Notes under the pieces: generated by a model | What the model was told of the DNA's origin: nothing | The model's input: only the letters and a program-made list of their open reading frames with translations | Database searches by the model: none | Shown here: positions 1 through 8,712 of the stretch, one piece after another | How positions within the stretch are numbered: the stretch's first letter is position 1 | Layout: every line of letters starts with the position of its first letter | Source: an uncultured Veillonellaceae bacterium | GTDB lineage: Bacteria > Bacillota > Negativicutes > Veillonellales > Megasphaeraceae | Direction: 5' to 3' | DNA: 16,714 bases | Assembly: GCA_900546795.1 (NCBI GenBank) | Contig: UREG01000033.1 | Coordinates: 1 to 16,714, forward strand | Position numbers and translations under genes: made by a program

Positions 1-242
1 TGGTTGTCGGTACGGTAAAAGCTGTCTATGAAGATGAAAATAACTTTATGAAAGCGGCGGTGGTTACGCCGGCCGTAGATTTCAGCCGTCTGGAAGAAGT
101 GATGGTGCTGATTCATGCAGACGCGGAAATTCCGAATTTCCCGGAACGGGCGGTATTAGTGCCGCAGAGTAAACGGGATCAGCTTTTGGGCGTACAGGGG
201 CTGGGAACGGAAGCGCCGGCGCAGGAAGGCGGTCAGTCATGA
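1..242 (+). CDS. mreC: Rod shape-determining protein MreC, C-terminal end (5' truncated)
   Basis: This is the last 79 codons of MreC; the reading frame is open from base 3 and the gene begins outside the window. MreC is a membrane-anchored periplasmic scaffold of the elongation machinery, and its C-terminal beta-barrel region interacts with PBP2. The visible part includes the family's C-terminal signature, a stretch reading V-D-F-S-R-L-E-E-V at about codons 23-31 of the fragment, followed by a short low-complexity tail rich in Gly, Ala and Gln. The stop codon overlaps the start of mreD (ATGA), so the two are translationally coupled. Identification rests on this motif plus the mreD/PBP2/RodA context. 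Confidence 0.9.
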   Translation, partial: VVGTVKAVYEDENNFMKAAVVTPAVDFSRLEEVMVLIHADAEIPNFPERAVLVPQSKRDQLLGVQGLGTEAPAQEGGQS

Positions 243-730
243 AGCTGGGGCGGACGATCATTACGGTAGGAATCCTTTTTTTGCTGCAGGCTTCTGTCGT
301 GCCGTTCTTGTTCAATGGCGCGGTGCAGCCGAATCTGATTTTAGTATTTATCGCGTTGTTTTCTTTATATATAGGCGGAAAAGCCGCTATGCTTACCGCC
401 ATACTGGCAGGCGTGGTGCAGGACACGGTGATCGGCAACTTTTTTGGACTCCATGTGTTTGGATATATCCTCATCAGCTTTATTTTCGGTTTGGTGCGGA
501 CGGAATTTGAACGGGAGCAATGGCCGGTTTCTATTGCAGCGGCAGAGGCGGGAACGCTGCTCGTTTTGCTGTCTGTCAGCCTGGTGCTGTGGGTTTCCGA
601 TCAGGATTTTCGTTTTTTCTCGTATGTATTTCATGTGGCATGGATACATTTCCTGTTCAATGCAGTGCTGGCAATTCCGGGGCATGCGCTTGTCTGGTCT
701 TTGAAACAAGAAAATGATTATATTTGGTAA
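239..730 (+). CDS. mreD: Rod shape-determining protein MreD
   Basis: A 163-residue, strongly hydrophobic integral membrane protein of the size expected for MreD. About five membrane segments are visible (roughly residues 6-24, 31-60, 74-86, 98-119 and 131-153). MreD is the inner-membrane partner of MreC in the cell-elongation complex that coordinates PBP2/RodA peptidoglycan synthesis. The ATG overlaps the mreC stop, and an AGGAAGG ribosome binding site lies at 223-229, 9 nt upstream. MreD sequences are poorly conserved, so the call depends on length, hydropathy and the position between mreC and mrdA. Confidence 0.88.
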   Translation: MKLGRTIITVGILFLLQASVVPFLFNGAVQPNLILVFIALFSLYIGGKAAMLTAILAGVVQDTVIGNFFGLHVFGYILISFIFGLVRTEFEREQWPVSIAAAEAGTLLVLLSVSLVLWVSDQDFRFFSYVFHVAWIHFLFNAVLAIPGHALVWSLKQENDYIW

Positions 731-734
731 GGAG
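729..734 (+). promoter_or_regulatory. Ribosome binding site that sets the mrdA start
   Basis: AAGGAG overlaps the mreD stop codon and sits 10 nt before the ATG at 745. It decides against the in-frame TTG at 724, which lies upstream of this site and inside mreD. Confidence 0.6.
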
Positions 735-744
735 CTATGTATCG

Positions 745-2643
745 ATGGATATGCTTCGGGCTTTGAAGAAAAAGAAAAAAAATACCCGGTTTGACTGGTA
801 TCTGCGGTTCATGCTGCTCATTTTCGGCATATTGACGGCGCGGCTCGTATACCTGCAGCTCATTGACGGCGATCATTACCGGTCGCTGTCTGACGGGAAC
901 CGTATGCGGGTGATCCCGGTCAATGCCATGCGCGGATCGATTTATGACCGCAATGGAAAAGTGATGGTCGGCTCCATTCCGTCTTTTCGCGTTACGCTGA
1001 TGGAGTCGCTGAAATCACTGAGCGATGAAGAGATCAATAAGCTGGCAGAGCTGCTCCAGATTCCTCCGGAAGAAGTAAAGAAGCGGATAGAGCGGAAAAA
1101 AGGGTCGTTTGAGCCGATCGTAATCGCCTCGGATGTGGATCAAACGGTGCGGACTCGGATCGAGGAACGGCGAAGCGAATTCCCGGGGATTTCCGTAGAA
1201 GCGCTGCCGATGCGGTATTATCCGTATAATGAAATGGCGGCGCAGATGATCGGATATGTAGGCCAAATCAACGAAGAAGAAATGGAACGGCTCAAAGGTC
1301 AGGGAATCAGCGGGCTGACGATCATGGGGCGCTCCGGGATAGAAAGCTATTACGACGATATCCTGCGGGGAAAAGACGGCGGCATTCATGTGGAAGTGGA
1401 CGCGGCGGGCCGGCCGGTAAAAGAAGTGGAACGTTCTCCATTGGTGCCGGGAAAAAATATGTATTTGACGATCGATCTGGATTTGCAGCTGGCGGCGGAA
1501 AAAGCTATTACCGAGCAGATCAACGCGCTGAAAGAGCAGAAGATCGATGTAAACGGCGTTGCGATGGTCGCCATGGATCCGAATACGGGCGCGGTGCTGG
1601 CGATGGTCAACCGTCCCAGCTTTGATCCCAACTTATTTGTAAACGGGATTTCCAGCGAAGAATGGAATGCGATCAATACGAATCCGAAACGGCCGCTGGC
1701 AAACCGCGTTATCAGCGGGGAATATCCGCCCGGTTCTACGTTTAAAATCGTAACGGGGGCGGCGGCGCTGGAATTGAAAAAGGTTACGCCGGAAGAGGAA
1801 ATCTATGACAGCGGCAGACATTGGCTCATCGATATGCGCAATGCAGAAGGCGAAGCGTTTGGGTGGATCAATTTTATTACGGCGCTGGCAAAATCGGATA
1901 ACGTTTATTTCTATGAAATGGGGAACCGAGTCGGCATTACCGAACTGGAAAAGTATGCCCGTATTTTTGGACTGGGAAGAAAGACCGGCATTGGTCTGCC
2001 CAATGAAGCGAGCGGGCTGGTGGCAAGCGAACATTATAAACGGGAAGTATTTGATCAGGACTGGTATTTGGGAGATACCTTCAATGCGGCGATTGGACAG
2101 GGATTTCAGCTGGTTACGCCTATTCAGGTTGCTGTCATGATGAGTGAAGTCGCCAACGGCGGCATACAGTATCGGCCGATGCTGGTCAACCGTATCGATA
2201 ATATTGACGGTACTCCGTATAAAATATATGTGCCGGAACAAGTCGGCACGCTGACCATATCCAAGGCGACGATGGATGTGGTGCGGCAGGGGCTGCGAAA
2301 CGTGGCGGAAGAAGGCGGTACGGCCGCGGCTATTTTTGAAAACTTTCCTGTCATGGTAGCGGGAAAGACGGGGACGGCAGAAAATTCACACGGCCGGGAT
2401 CACGGCTGGTTTGTTGCTTACGCGCCTTATGACAAGCCAAAAATCGTCGTTGTCGTATTGGTAGAACAGGGGGGCTTTGGCGTATCTTCGGCAGGCCCTA
2501 TCGTGCGGGACGTGCTGGAAGCATTTTTCCATATCAAGCCGCCTGTGGCAAAAGTGCCGACAGAGATGATCGATCCGCAGCAGCGGGTGGATACAACGCA
2601 GATTCCGGTGCTGGAAACGGCGAAAACGGATACGATCCGATAA
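745..2643 (+). CDS. mrdA: Penicillin-binding protein 2, elongation-specific transpeptidase
   Basis: This 632-residue class B penicillin-binding protein cross-links peptidoglycan during cell elongation, acting outside the membrane with the SEDS polymerase RodA encoded three genes on. A short Lys-rich cytoplasmic head is followed by one membrane anchor (about residues 17-38), then the PBP dimerisation domain beginning with the typical R-G-x-I-Y-D-R-N-G motif, and the transpeptidase domain. All three active-site motifs are intact: S-T-F-K with the nucleophile at Ser331 and Lys334, S-D-N at 384-386, and K-T-G at 541-543. The ATG at 745 is preferred because of its ribosome binding site; an in-frame TTG at 724 would add seven residues. 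A run of eight A residues (775-782) encodes part of the Lys-rich head. Confidence 0.95.
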   Translation: MDMLRALKKKKKNTRFDWYLRFMLLIFGILTARLVYLQLIDGDHYRSLSDGNRMRVIPVNAMRGSIYDRNGKVMVGSIPSFRVTLMESLKSLSDEEINKLAELLQIPPEEVKKRIERKKGSFEPIVIASDVDQTVRTRIEERRSEFPGISVEALPMRYYPYNEMAAQMIGYVGQINEEEMERLKGQGISGLTIMGRSGIESYYDDILRGKDGGIHVEVDAAGRPVKEVERSPLVPGKNMYLTIDLDLQLAAEKAITEQINALKEQKIDVNGVAMVAMDPNTGAVLAMVNRPSFDPNLFVNGISSEEWNAINTNPKRPLANRVISGEYPPGSTFKIVTGAAALELKKVTPEEEIYDSGRHWLIDMRNAEGEAFGWINFITALAKSDNVYFYEMGNRVGITELEKYARIFGLGRKTGIGLPNEASGLVASEHYKREVFDQDWYLGDTFNAAIGQGFQLVTPIQVAVMMSEVANGGIQYRPMLVNRIDNIDGTPYKIYVPEQVGTLTISKATMDVVRQGLRNVAEEGGTAAAIFENFPVMVAGKTGTAENSHGRDHGWFVAYAPYDKPKIVVVVLVEQGGFGVSSAGPIVRDVLEAFFHIKPPVAKVPTEMIDPQQRVDTTQIPVLETAKTDTIR

Positions 2644-2653
2644 ACTCTGATTG

Positions 2654-2660
2654 AAGGAGG
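2654..2660 (+). promoter_or_regulatory. Strong ribosome binding site for the GTG start of minD
   Basis: AAGGAGG lies 8 nt before the GTG at 2669. Two ATGs between them (2662 and 2667) are out of frame with MinD and too close to the site, so GTG is the start. Confidence 0.7.
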
Positions 2661-2668
2661 GATGAAAT

Positions 2669-3538
2669 GTGGGGAAAATAATAGCGGTGCTGTCCGGCAA
2701 AGGCGAGGTCGGCAAGACGACGATCACGGCATTGCTGGGCACCGTATTGGCCAGAAAAGGATATAAAGTGCTGCTCATCGACGGAGATATGGGGCTGCGG
2801 AATTTAGACCTTGTACTGGGGCTGCAAAATGAAGTATTCTTTGATTTTGCCGATATGTCTAAAGGGCAGTGCCTGGAGCAGGACGCGGTGATGGAAGCGG
2901 CGGAAAATCTCTATTTTATTGCCGCCAGCCAGCAGTACACCTGGGGAAAGATAGGCAGCGCCGCGTTTTATGCAGCGGTAGAAGACCTGCAGCCGCAATA
3001 TGATTTTATTCTTGTCGATTGTCCGGCAGGCATCGGCAAAGGATATAAATACGCCGTCAAGGCTGCGGATCAGATTTTGATTGTAACAGAGCCGACCTGG
3101 GTGTCGGTGCGGGACGCGGACCGGATTATTCGGGACTGCAATAAAAAAAGAATTTGGAAATGCGCGGTACTGCTCAACAACTTTTATTCAGACAGCGAAA
3201 CCTATTTATCGGTGCGGCAGGTATTGGATACGCTGCTGCCGGAGCAAGTGGCGGGCGTACTGCCTCATTCCGAAGAAGTGGTGAAAGCGGCGCAGCTGGG
3301 AACGGCTGCAAAGCTGCCTGCTGAACTGCCGTATATGCAGGCGATGGAAAAGACGGCGGCGTTTTGTATAGAAGAAACGGAAGCAGATATCCAGGAATGG
3401 GAGCAGTATCTGCCGTCGGAGAAAAAAGAAGCTGCCATGCATGCAGAAGCGGAAACAAGCAAAGAAACTGAAGCGGAGCGAACCGGACTGCGGCAGCGGC
3501 TTAAACGGATTTCATTTTGGCGCTGGAATCGAAAGTAA
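2669..3538 (+). CDS. minD: MinD-type septum-site ATPase with an altered Walker A glycine
   Basis: A 289-residue ParA/MinD-family ATPase beginning at GTG. The N-terminus aligns without gaps to E. coli MinD: the deviant Walker A reads S-G-K-G-E-V-G-K-T-T (residues 9-18) with both lysines (K11, K16), but Glu replaces the usual second glycine (position 13). The MinD-specific D-x-D-x-G-L-R-N-L-D-L segment (about 39-50) and the V-D-C-P-A-G-I Walker B-like motif are present. The last 17 residues, G-L-R-Q-R-L-K-R-I-S-F-W-R-W-N-R-K, form a basic amphipathic helix like the MinD membrane-targeting sequence; this separates it from ParA and Mrp relatives. MinD normally recruits MinC to block off-centre FtsZ assembly. 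No minC or minE is adjacent, so partners must be elsewhere or missing. It sits between PBP2 and RodA, as in other Firmicutes with a min/mre cluster. Confidence 0.85.
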   Translation: MGKIIAVLSGKGEVGKTTITALLGTVLARKGYKVLLIDGDMGLRNLDLVLGLQNEVFFDFADMSKGQCLEQDAVMEAAENLYFIAASQQYTWGKIGSAAFYAAVEDLQPQYDFILVDCPAGIGKGYKYAVKAADQILIVTEPTWVSVRDADRIIRDCNKKRIWKCAVLLNNFYSDSETYLSVRQVLDTLLPEQVAGVLPHSEEVVKAAQLGTAAKLPAELPYMQAMEKTAAFCIEETEADIQEWEQYLPSEKKEAAMHAEAETSKETEAERTGLRQRLKRISFWRWNRK

Positions 3539-3553
3539 CGGGGAAGGAACGAT

Positions 3554-4654
3554 ATGGGAAAGATATGGCAGAATTTAGACAAGACGCTTCTCTTTATTGT
3601 GTGTATGATCGTAACGATGAGTCTGCTTACGATTGGAAGCGCGACGCATATTAATCAGGACGGACTGGCCCTGTATGATTTTATCGAAAAACAGACGGCG
3701 TTTTTTCTTTTGAATATGGTAGTCGTACTGATTTCCTTTCGCTTTGACTACCGTAGTTTAAAACATTGGGAACGTCCTATGTATGCCGGCAATCTGCTGC
3801 TTCTGCTGGCCGTTATGTTTGTGGGTACGTCTGCGCTCGGCGCACAGCGGTGGATTGAAATTGGACCGATTACCATTCAGCCGTCCGAATTTTCTAAAAT
3901 TATTATGATCATCTGTACGGCATCAATGCTGACTCGGCGCATTAATAAATTGGAAACGTACCGGAGTCTGCTTCCGGTGGCTCTGTATGTGGGCGTGCCG
4001 TTTGTGCTGGTATTAAAACAGCCGGATTTGGGAACGAGCCTGGTATTTCTTGCGTTGGCGAGCGGCATGGTCTTTTTCAGCAATGTGAATCTTAAAATTA
4101 TACTGCGGCTTATCGGCATCGGTCTTCCGATCCTGCCGTGCATGTGGTTTTTCCTGAAAGAGTATCAGAAAGACAGAATCATGGTCTTTTTTAATCCTGA
4201 TATCGACCCGTTTGGCGCAGGCTATCATGTGATCCAGTCGAAGATCGCCGTCGGCTCCGGGCTGTTCTGGGGAAAGGGCCTGTTTAACGGCAGCCAGAGT
4301 CAGCTGGACTTTTTGCCGGAAAACCATACGGATTTTATTTTTTCTGTCGTTGGCGAAGAATTAGGATTCATCGGCTGCATGTTTTTGCTGTTTCTTTATA
4401 TGGCGCTGCTGTACCGAACGGTCATGATCGCCAGGACGGCAAAAGACCCGTTCGGCATGCTGCTGGCTGTGGGGATTGCGTCGATGTGGCTGTTTCAGAT
4501 TCTGGTCAATATCGGTATGACCTGCGGCATCATGCCGGTAACGGGGATACCGCTGCCGTTTATGAGCTACGGCGTCAGCGCGCTTACTACCAATATGCTG
4601 GCTGTTGCGATTTTAATGAATATATATGCCCGCCGCAAGGCGATGATGTTTTAA
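3554..4654 (+). CDS. rodA: Rod shape-determining SEDS peptidoglycan glycosyltransferase RodA
   Basis: A 366-residue polytopic membrane protein of the FtsW/RodA/SpoVE (SEDS) family, about ten membrane helices, which polymerises lipid II into glycan strands in partnership with the PBP2 encoded upstream. Family hallmarks include A-Q-R-W-I near residue 95-100, K-Q-P-D-L-G-T-S-L-V in the middle, the G-K-G-L-F-N-G-S-Q-S-Q loop, and P-E-N-H-T-D-F-I-F, whose Asp260 corresponds to the putative catalytic aspartate of RodA. The C-terminus has the P-V-T-G-I-P-L-P-F-M-S-Y-G signature. The start has an AAGGA site at 3544-3548. FtsW is the alternative, but the mre/PBP2 context favours RodA. Confidence 0.93.
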   Translation: MGKIWQNLDKTLLFIVCMIVTMSLLTIGSATHINQDGLALYDFIEKQTAFFLLNMVVVLISFRFDYRSLKHWERPMYAGNLLLLLAVMFVGTSALGAQRWIEIGPITIQPSEFSKIIMIICTASMLTRRINKLETYRSLLPVALYVGVPFVLVLKQPDLGTSLVFLALASGMVFFSNVNLKIILRLIGIGLPILPCMWFFLKEYQKDRIMVFFNPDIDPFGAGYHVIQSKIAVGSGLFWGKGLFNGSQSQLDFLPENHTDFIFSVVGEELGFIGCMFLLFLYMALLYRTVMIARTAKDPFGMLLAVGIASMWLFQILVNIGMTCGIMPVTGIPLPFMSYGVSALTTNMLAVAILMNIYARRKAMMF

Positions 4655-4666
4655 TGGAGGTAAAGA

Positions 4667-6547
4667 ATGAGTATTTTAGAAGAGTTGGATTTAAAGCGGG
4701 TCAGTAAACCGGCGCGCTATATCGGCGGCGAGCATAACAGCATCGTTAAAGAAGATGCGTCGGTTCGCGTCCGTATGGCGCTGGCTTTTCCTGATGTCTA
4801 TGAAGTGGGAATGAGCCATATTGGCCTGAAAATTTTATATCATTGCCTGAATAAACAGGACGGGATTGCAGCCGAGCGGGTATACGCGCCCTGGATGGAT
4901 ATGGAAGAACAGCTTCGGAACAAAAGGATTGCCTTATACTCTCTGGAAACGAAACGGCCGCTGTCAGATTTTGATATTGTAGGGTTTACGCTGCAGCATG
5001 AAATGAGTTATACCAATATTTTAAATATGCTGGATTTGGGGAATATTCCCATTCACAGCAAAGACCGGACGGAAGACGATCCGATCGTAGCCGTTGGCGG
5101 CCCGTGCGCGTATAACGTGGAACCGATGGCAGATTTTGTCGATGTCGTCTGTCTCGGCGAATCGGAAGAAGCGGTGGTTGAACTGGCTCAGGTCTGCCGC
5201 CGGTGGAAAGAGAACGGACGTCCCGGCGGCCGGAGCGGATTGCTTAAAGAGCTGGCGGAAATAGAAGGGAATTATGTGCCGTCTTTATATACCGCGGTGT
5301 ATGATGAAGCGGGACGGTTTCAGGAGATATGCCCTGCTGCGGCAGAAGCCAAGGCGGTAGTGAAAAAACGGGTGCTGCCGGACATGAATGAAGCGGCGTA
5401 TCCGACGGAATTTATCGTGCCGTATATGGGGATTGTACATGACCGAGCGGTACTGGAATTGTTCCGGGGCTGCAGCCGGGGCTGCCGATTCTGTCAGGCC
5501 GGAATGGTGTATCGGCCGGTGCGGGAACGGCGGCCGGAAGTGCTGGCTAAATTAGCGGAAGCCATTATTGACAGTACGGGATATGATGAAATATCCATGA
5601 TGAGCCTGAGCTCTGCCGATTATTCGCACTTGCCTGAATTGGTGGATATGCTGATGGACAGCTGCAAGGAGCGGCATGTCAGCGTAAGTCTGCCGTCGCT
5701 GCGGGTCGATAGTTTCTCTGTCGATATTGCCAAGAAAGTCCAGCAGGTACGCAAAAGCGGGCTGACCTTTGCACCGGAAGCGGGAACGCAGCGGCTGCGC
5801 GATGTCATCAACAAAGGCGTGACGGAAGAAGATCTGCTGTCTGCCTGCGAAAATGCATTCCGCAACGGCTGGTCGACGGTCAAATTATATTTCATGATGG
5901 GGCTTCCGACAGAAACAGACGAAGATCTGGCAGGCATTGCGGATCTGGCATATAAAGTCGCGAATTTATACCGCCGGACGACGGGGAAAAACAATATCAA
6001 AGTAACGGTAAGCGTATCTGCTTTTGTACCGAAACCGTATACGGCGTTCCAATGGTTCCCGCAGTGCAGCGTGGAAGAGTTCCAAAGAAAACAGCAGTAT
6101 TTGAAATCCTTGATTAAAGACAAGCATATTTCCTATCATTATCACGATGCCAAGACCAGTCACCTGGAGGCGGCGCTGGCCAGAGGCGACCGCCGCATGG
6201 GAAAAGTGATCGAAGAAGCCTGGAAACTGGGGGCGAAATTTGACAGCTGGAGCGAGTGTTTTGACTACGACGTATGGATGAACGCTTTTGAACGGGCGGG
6301 AATCGATCCGGATCAGTTTGCAAAACAAGGCGGAACGAAAGACATGCCTCTTCCATGGGAACATTTATCGCCGGGAGTTTCTAAAAATTTCTTATGGCGG
6401 GAATGGGAAAAAAGCCAAAAAGAACAGATTACGGCCGATTGCCGGCATAATGCCTGCACGGGCTGCGGCGTATGTCCGAATTTGCATGTAGCCGTAAAAG
6501 ACTGCAAGGAGGAGGCCAAAGATGGCAAGATTACGTTTAGTTGTTAA
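4667..6547 (+). CDS. TIGR03960-family B12-binding-like/radical SAM protein
   Basis: A 626-residue protein recognisable as the TIGR03960 radical SAM family, which is found next to a DUF2344 protein and RNase G in many Firmicutes; its reaction is not established. The N-terminal about 250 residues resemble a cobalamin-binding-like region (V-G-M-S-H-I-G-L-K and G-G-P-C motifs). The radical SAM core starts at the C-x3-C-x2-C motif, Cys269, Cys273 and Cys276, expected to hold a 4Fe-4S cluster that cleaves S-adenosylmethionine. Near the C-terminus Cys592, Cys597, Cys600 and Cys603 form a second possible metal site. GGAGG lies 6 nt before the ATG. The 3' end overlaps the next gene by 26 nt, consistent with a fixed stoichiometry of the pair. 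Confidence 0.9.
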   Translation: MSILEELDLKRVSKPARYIGGEHNSIVKEDASVRVRMALAFPDVYEVGMSHIGLKILYHCLNKQDGIAAERVYAPWMDMEEQLRNKRIALYSLETKRPLSDFDIVGFTLQHEMSYTNILNMLDLGNIPIHSKDRTEDDPIVAVGGPCAYNVEPMADFVDVVCLGESEEAVVELAQVCRRWKENGRPGGRSGLLKELAEIEGNYVPSLYTAVYDEAGRFQEICPAAAEAKAVVKKRVLPDMNEAAYPTEFIVPYMGIVHDRAVLELFRGCSRGCRFCQAGMVYRPVRERRPEVLAKLAEAIIDSTGYDEISMMSLSSADYSHLPELVDMLMDSCKERHVSVSLPSLRVDSFSVDIAKKVQQVRKSGLTFAPEAGTQRLRDVINKGVTEEDLLSACENAFRNGWSTVKLYFMMGLPTETDEDLAGIADLAYKVANLYRRTTGKNNIKVTVSVSAFVPKPYTAFQWFPQCSVEEFQRKQQYLKSLIKDKHISYHYHDAKTSHLEAALARGDRRMGKVIEEAWKLGAKFDSWSECFDYDVWMNAFERAGIDPDQFAKQGGTKDMPLPWEHLSPGVSKNFLWREWEKSQKEQITADCRHNACTGCGVCPNLHVAVKDCKEEAKDGKITFSC

Positions 6548-7253
6548 TAAAGACGGGGCGCTCAGCTATTTGTCTCATTTGGATTTTATGAGAACGATTC
6601 TGCGGGTAATGCGCCGGGCAGAACTGCCGGTAGCGTATTCGGAAGGCTTTAATCCGCATATGAAAATCAGCTATGACAGCGCGCTGGGCGTAGGCGTGTC
6701 GGCGGATAAGGTGTATTTAGATGTGGAACTGAAAGAAGCGCTGCCGATGGAAGAGGTGCAGCAGCGCCTGTATAAGGCTACGGAAAAAAGCCCGATCCGT
6801 TTTGGAAAAGGGATGTATATCGATAAGAAAGTGCCGAAACTGATGGACGCCTGCAATGCCATGACTTATCATTTGACGGCGAAATGCACCGGTGATGAAG
6901 CAGACGCGGCAAAAGAGGCGGTCAGCCGGTTCCGGGAAGCGAAGGAGCTTTGTATCGAGCGGAAGAGTCCTAAGAATCCAAAAAATATCCGCTTGATCGA
7001 TTTGAAAGAACATGTGACAGATATAACATTAGAAGACGCGGAAGAAAAGGGATATATCCAGGTTTCTTTTGTAATTTGCCGCACGGAAAAAGGCGCGGTA
7101 AAACCGGAAGAAGTGTGGAAAGCCCTGGTGCAGACTTGCGGTTTGCCGGCGGAAGAAAACGTATATTTCTGCCGCCGTTCGGAAGTATATGTACAGCAGG
7201 GAAATAAACGGCAGACTCCGTTTGAAGCCGCGGGAGATGCGCAGGTGAACTGA
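6522..7253 (+). CDS. TIGR03936 / DUF2344 radical SAM-associated protein
   Basis: A 243-residue protein beginning M-A-R-L-R-L-V-V-N-K-D-G and containing L-S-H-L-D-F-M-R, followed by S-E-G-F-N-P-H-M-K-I-S, the hallmarks of the DUF2344 (TIGR03936) family. Its function is unknown; it is almost always encoded directly after, or fused to, the TIGR03960 radical SAM protein, so the two probably act together. The start lies inside the upstream gene and has a strong AAGGAGG at 6506-6512. It is followed after 2 nt by rng, the usual third member of the set. Confidence 0.88.
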   Translation: MARLRLVVNKDGALSYLSHLDFMRTILRVMRRAELPVAYSEGFNPHMKISYDSALGVGVSADKVYLDVELKEALPMEEVQQRLYKATEKSPIRFGKGMYIDKKVPKLMDACNAMTYHLTAKCTGDEADAAKEAVSRFREAKELCIERKSPKNPKNIRLIDLKEHVTDITLEDAEEKGYIQVSFVICRTEKGAVKPEEVWKALVQTCGLPAEENVYFCRRSEVYVQQGNKRQTPFEAAGDAQVN

Positions 7254-7255
7254 CG

Positions 7256-8695
7256 ATGAAAACGATCGTTGCGAATATGATGGACGAAGAAGTCCGCGTG
7301 GCAATGCTGGAAGACGGCGTTCTTCGGGATATCGCTATCGCCCGTCATGACGACAGTCATATCGTAAATCATATTTATAAAGGGGTCATCAAAAATATTC
7401 TTCCGGCCATGCAGGCTGCTTTTGTGGATATTGGACGGGAACGAAATGCTTTCTTGTATTTAGGCGACGTGTTTCCGCGAACGGCTACAAAAGAAGAAAT
7501 TCAGCAGATGCACTTGTCGGTGGGGCAGAGCCTGCTCGTACAGGTCGCAAAAGATGAGATGGGGACGAAGGGCCCAAGGGTAACCGCCAACATCAGTCTT
7601 GCCGGCCGGTATGCCGTGCTGATGCCTACGGTGGATTATATCGGCGTGTCCAAAAAGATCAGCGATGAAGCAGAACGGGAACGGCTGCGATCCATAGCGG
7701 ACAGCAGTAAGCCTGCCGGAATGGGCGTTATCATACGGACGGTGGCCCGTGGGGTTTCAGAAGAAGAACTGCGGCGCGATATTCTGCATTTGCTGCGGAC
7801 GTGGGACAGCATCACGGCGCGCTACCGGGTAAGCAAAGGAACGGCGCTGCTGTATAGAGAAGCAGATGTATTGATTCGCATGGTGCGGGATCATTTGACG
7901 CTGGATGTAAAAAAAGTGGTGATCGACCGCAAGGAAGACTATGAACGCGTCGTACAGATGTTTTCGGAAAAAGAGCAGAATTGGCGGGAACGCATAGAGT
8001 GGTACCGGGGAGAAGAACCGGTGTTTTCCCGGTATGGCGTAGAAAACCAGCTGGCAGAACTGATGAAGCGGCAGATAGAATTGCCGTCCGGCGCTTCTCT
8101 GGTTATTGACCATACGGAAGCGCTTACGGTCATTGACGTCAATACGGGAAAATATACGGGAAACAGTACGCTGCGGGATACTATATTTAAAGTAAACATG
8201 GAAGCGGCCAAAGAAATCGCCCGTCAGCTTCGGCTGCGGGATATCGGCGGGATCATTTTAGTAGATTTCATAGATATGCAGCGCCCTGCCGATCGGGAAC
8301 AGCTTTTGACTGCCCTAGCGGAAGAACTGAAGCAGGATCGGGTGCGCACCCATGTGTTGGGAATGACGGCGCTGGGGCTGGTAGAAATTACCAGAAAAAA
8401 AGCGCGGCAGAGCCTGTATCATTTCCTGTATGACGTCTGCCCTGTTTGTCATGGCAGCGGCGTGCTGTACAGCGCGGAAACGGTCATGATACAAATCATC
8501 CGCCAGCTTCGGTATCTGGTATTTCAAAAGCGGGTGTCCGGTACGCTGGCTGTCAGCGCCCATGGCGACGTACTCCGCCTGTTGAGTGAAAAGAAGACGA
8601 AAAAAAGATTGGAAGAAGAGCTGGGGCGGTCCCTGATTTTTGAAAACAGCGGCCATCCTAATCGGGAAGTATTTTCTATTTTAAGCGGGGAATAA
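7256..8695 (+). CDS. rng: Ribonuclease G (Rne/Rng family endoribonuclease)
   Basis: A 479-residue RNase E/G family enzyme that cleaves single-stranded RNA in rRNA maturation and mRNA decay. An S1 RNA-binding region covers about residues 35-115 (I-L-P-A-M-Q-A-A-F-V-D-I-G-R-E-R-N-A-F-L is typical). The catalytic domain holds the two metal-binding aspartates, Asp294 in I-D-V-N-T-G and Asp337 in I-L-V-D-F-I-D-M, matching Asp303 and Asp346 of E. coli RNase E. The Zn-link that dimerises the enzyme is C-P-V-C at 395-398, within C-P-V-C-H-G-S-G. The length fits RNase G rather than RNase E, since there is no long C-terminal scaffold. An AGGTGA ribosome binding site overlaps the end of the preceding gene. 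Confidence 0.95.
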   Translation: MKTIVANMMDEEVRVAMLEDGVLRDIAIARHDDSHIVNHIYKGVIKNILPAMQAAFVDIGRERNAFLYLGDVFPRTATKEEIQQMHLSVGQSLLVQVAKDEMGTKGPRVTANISLAGRYAVLMPTVDYIGVSKKISDEAERERLRSIADSSKPAGMGVIIRTVARGVSEEELRRDILHLLRTWDSITARYRVSKGTALLYREADVLIRMVRDHLTLDVKKVVIDRKEDYERVVQMFSEKEQNWRERIEWYRGEEPVFSRYGVENQLAELMKRQIELPSGASLVIDHTEALTVIDVNTGKYTGNSTLRDTIFKVNMEAAKEIARQLRLRDIGGIILVDFIDMQRPADREQLLTALAEELKQDRVRTHVLGMTALGLVEITRKKARQSLYHFLYDVCPVCHGSGVLYSAETVMIQIIRQLRYLVFQKRVSGTLAVSAHGDVLRLLSEKKTKKRLEEELGRSLIFENSGHPNREVFSILSGE

Positions 8696-8712
8696 AGAAG
8701 AGGAGGCTTGGC

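Noticed and set aside
724..744. TTG start for mrdA
   Set aside because: It lies before the AAGGAG site at 729-734 and overlaps mreD; the ATG at 745 is properly spaced.
775..782. Run of eight A residues near the start of mrdA as a phase-variation switch
   Set aside because: It simply encodes a Lys-rich head; slippage at A8 is possible, but nothing else supports switching of an essential gene.
1633..2241. 202-codon minus-strand open frame inside mrdA
   Set aside because: It is opposite the conserved transpeptidase motifs and has no plausible start context.
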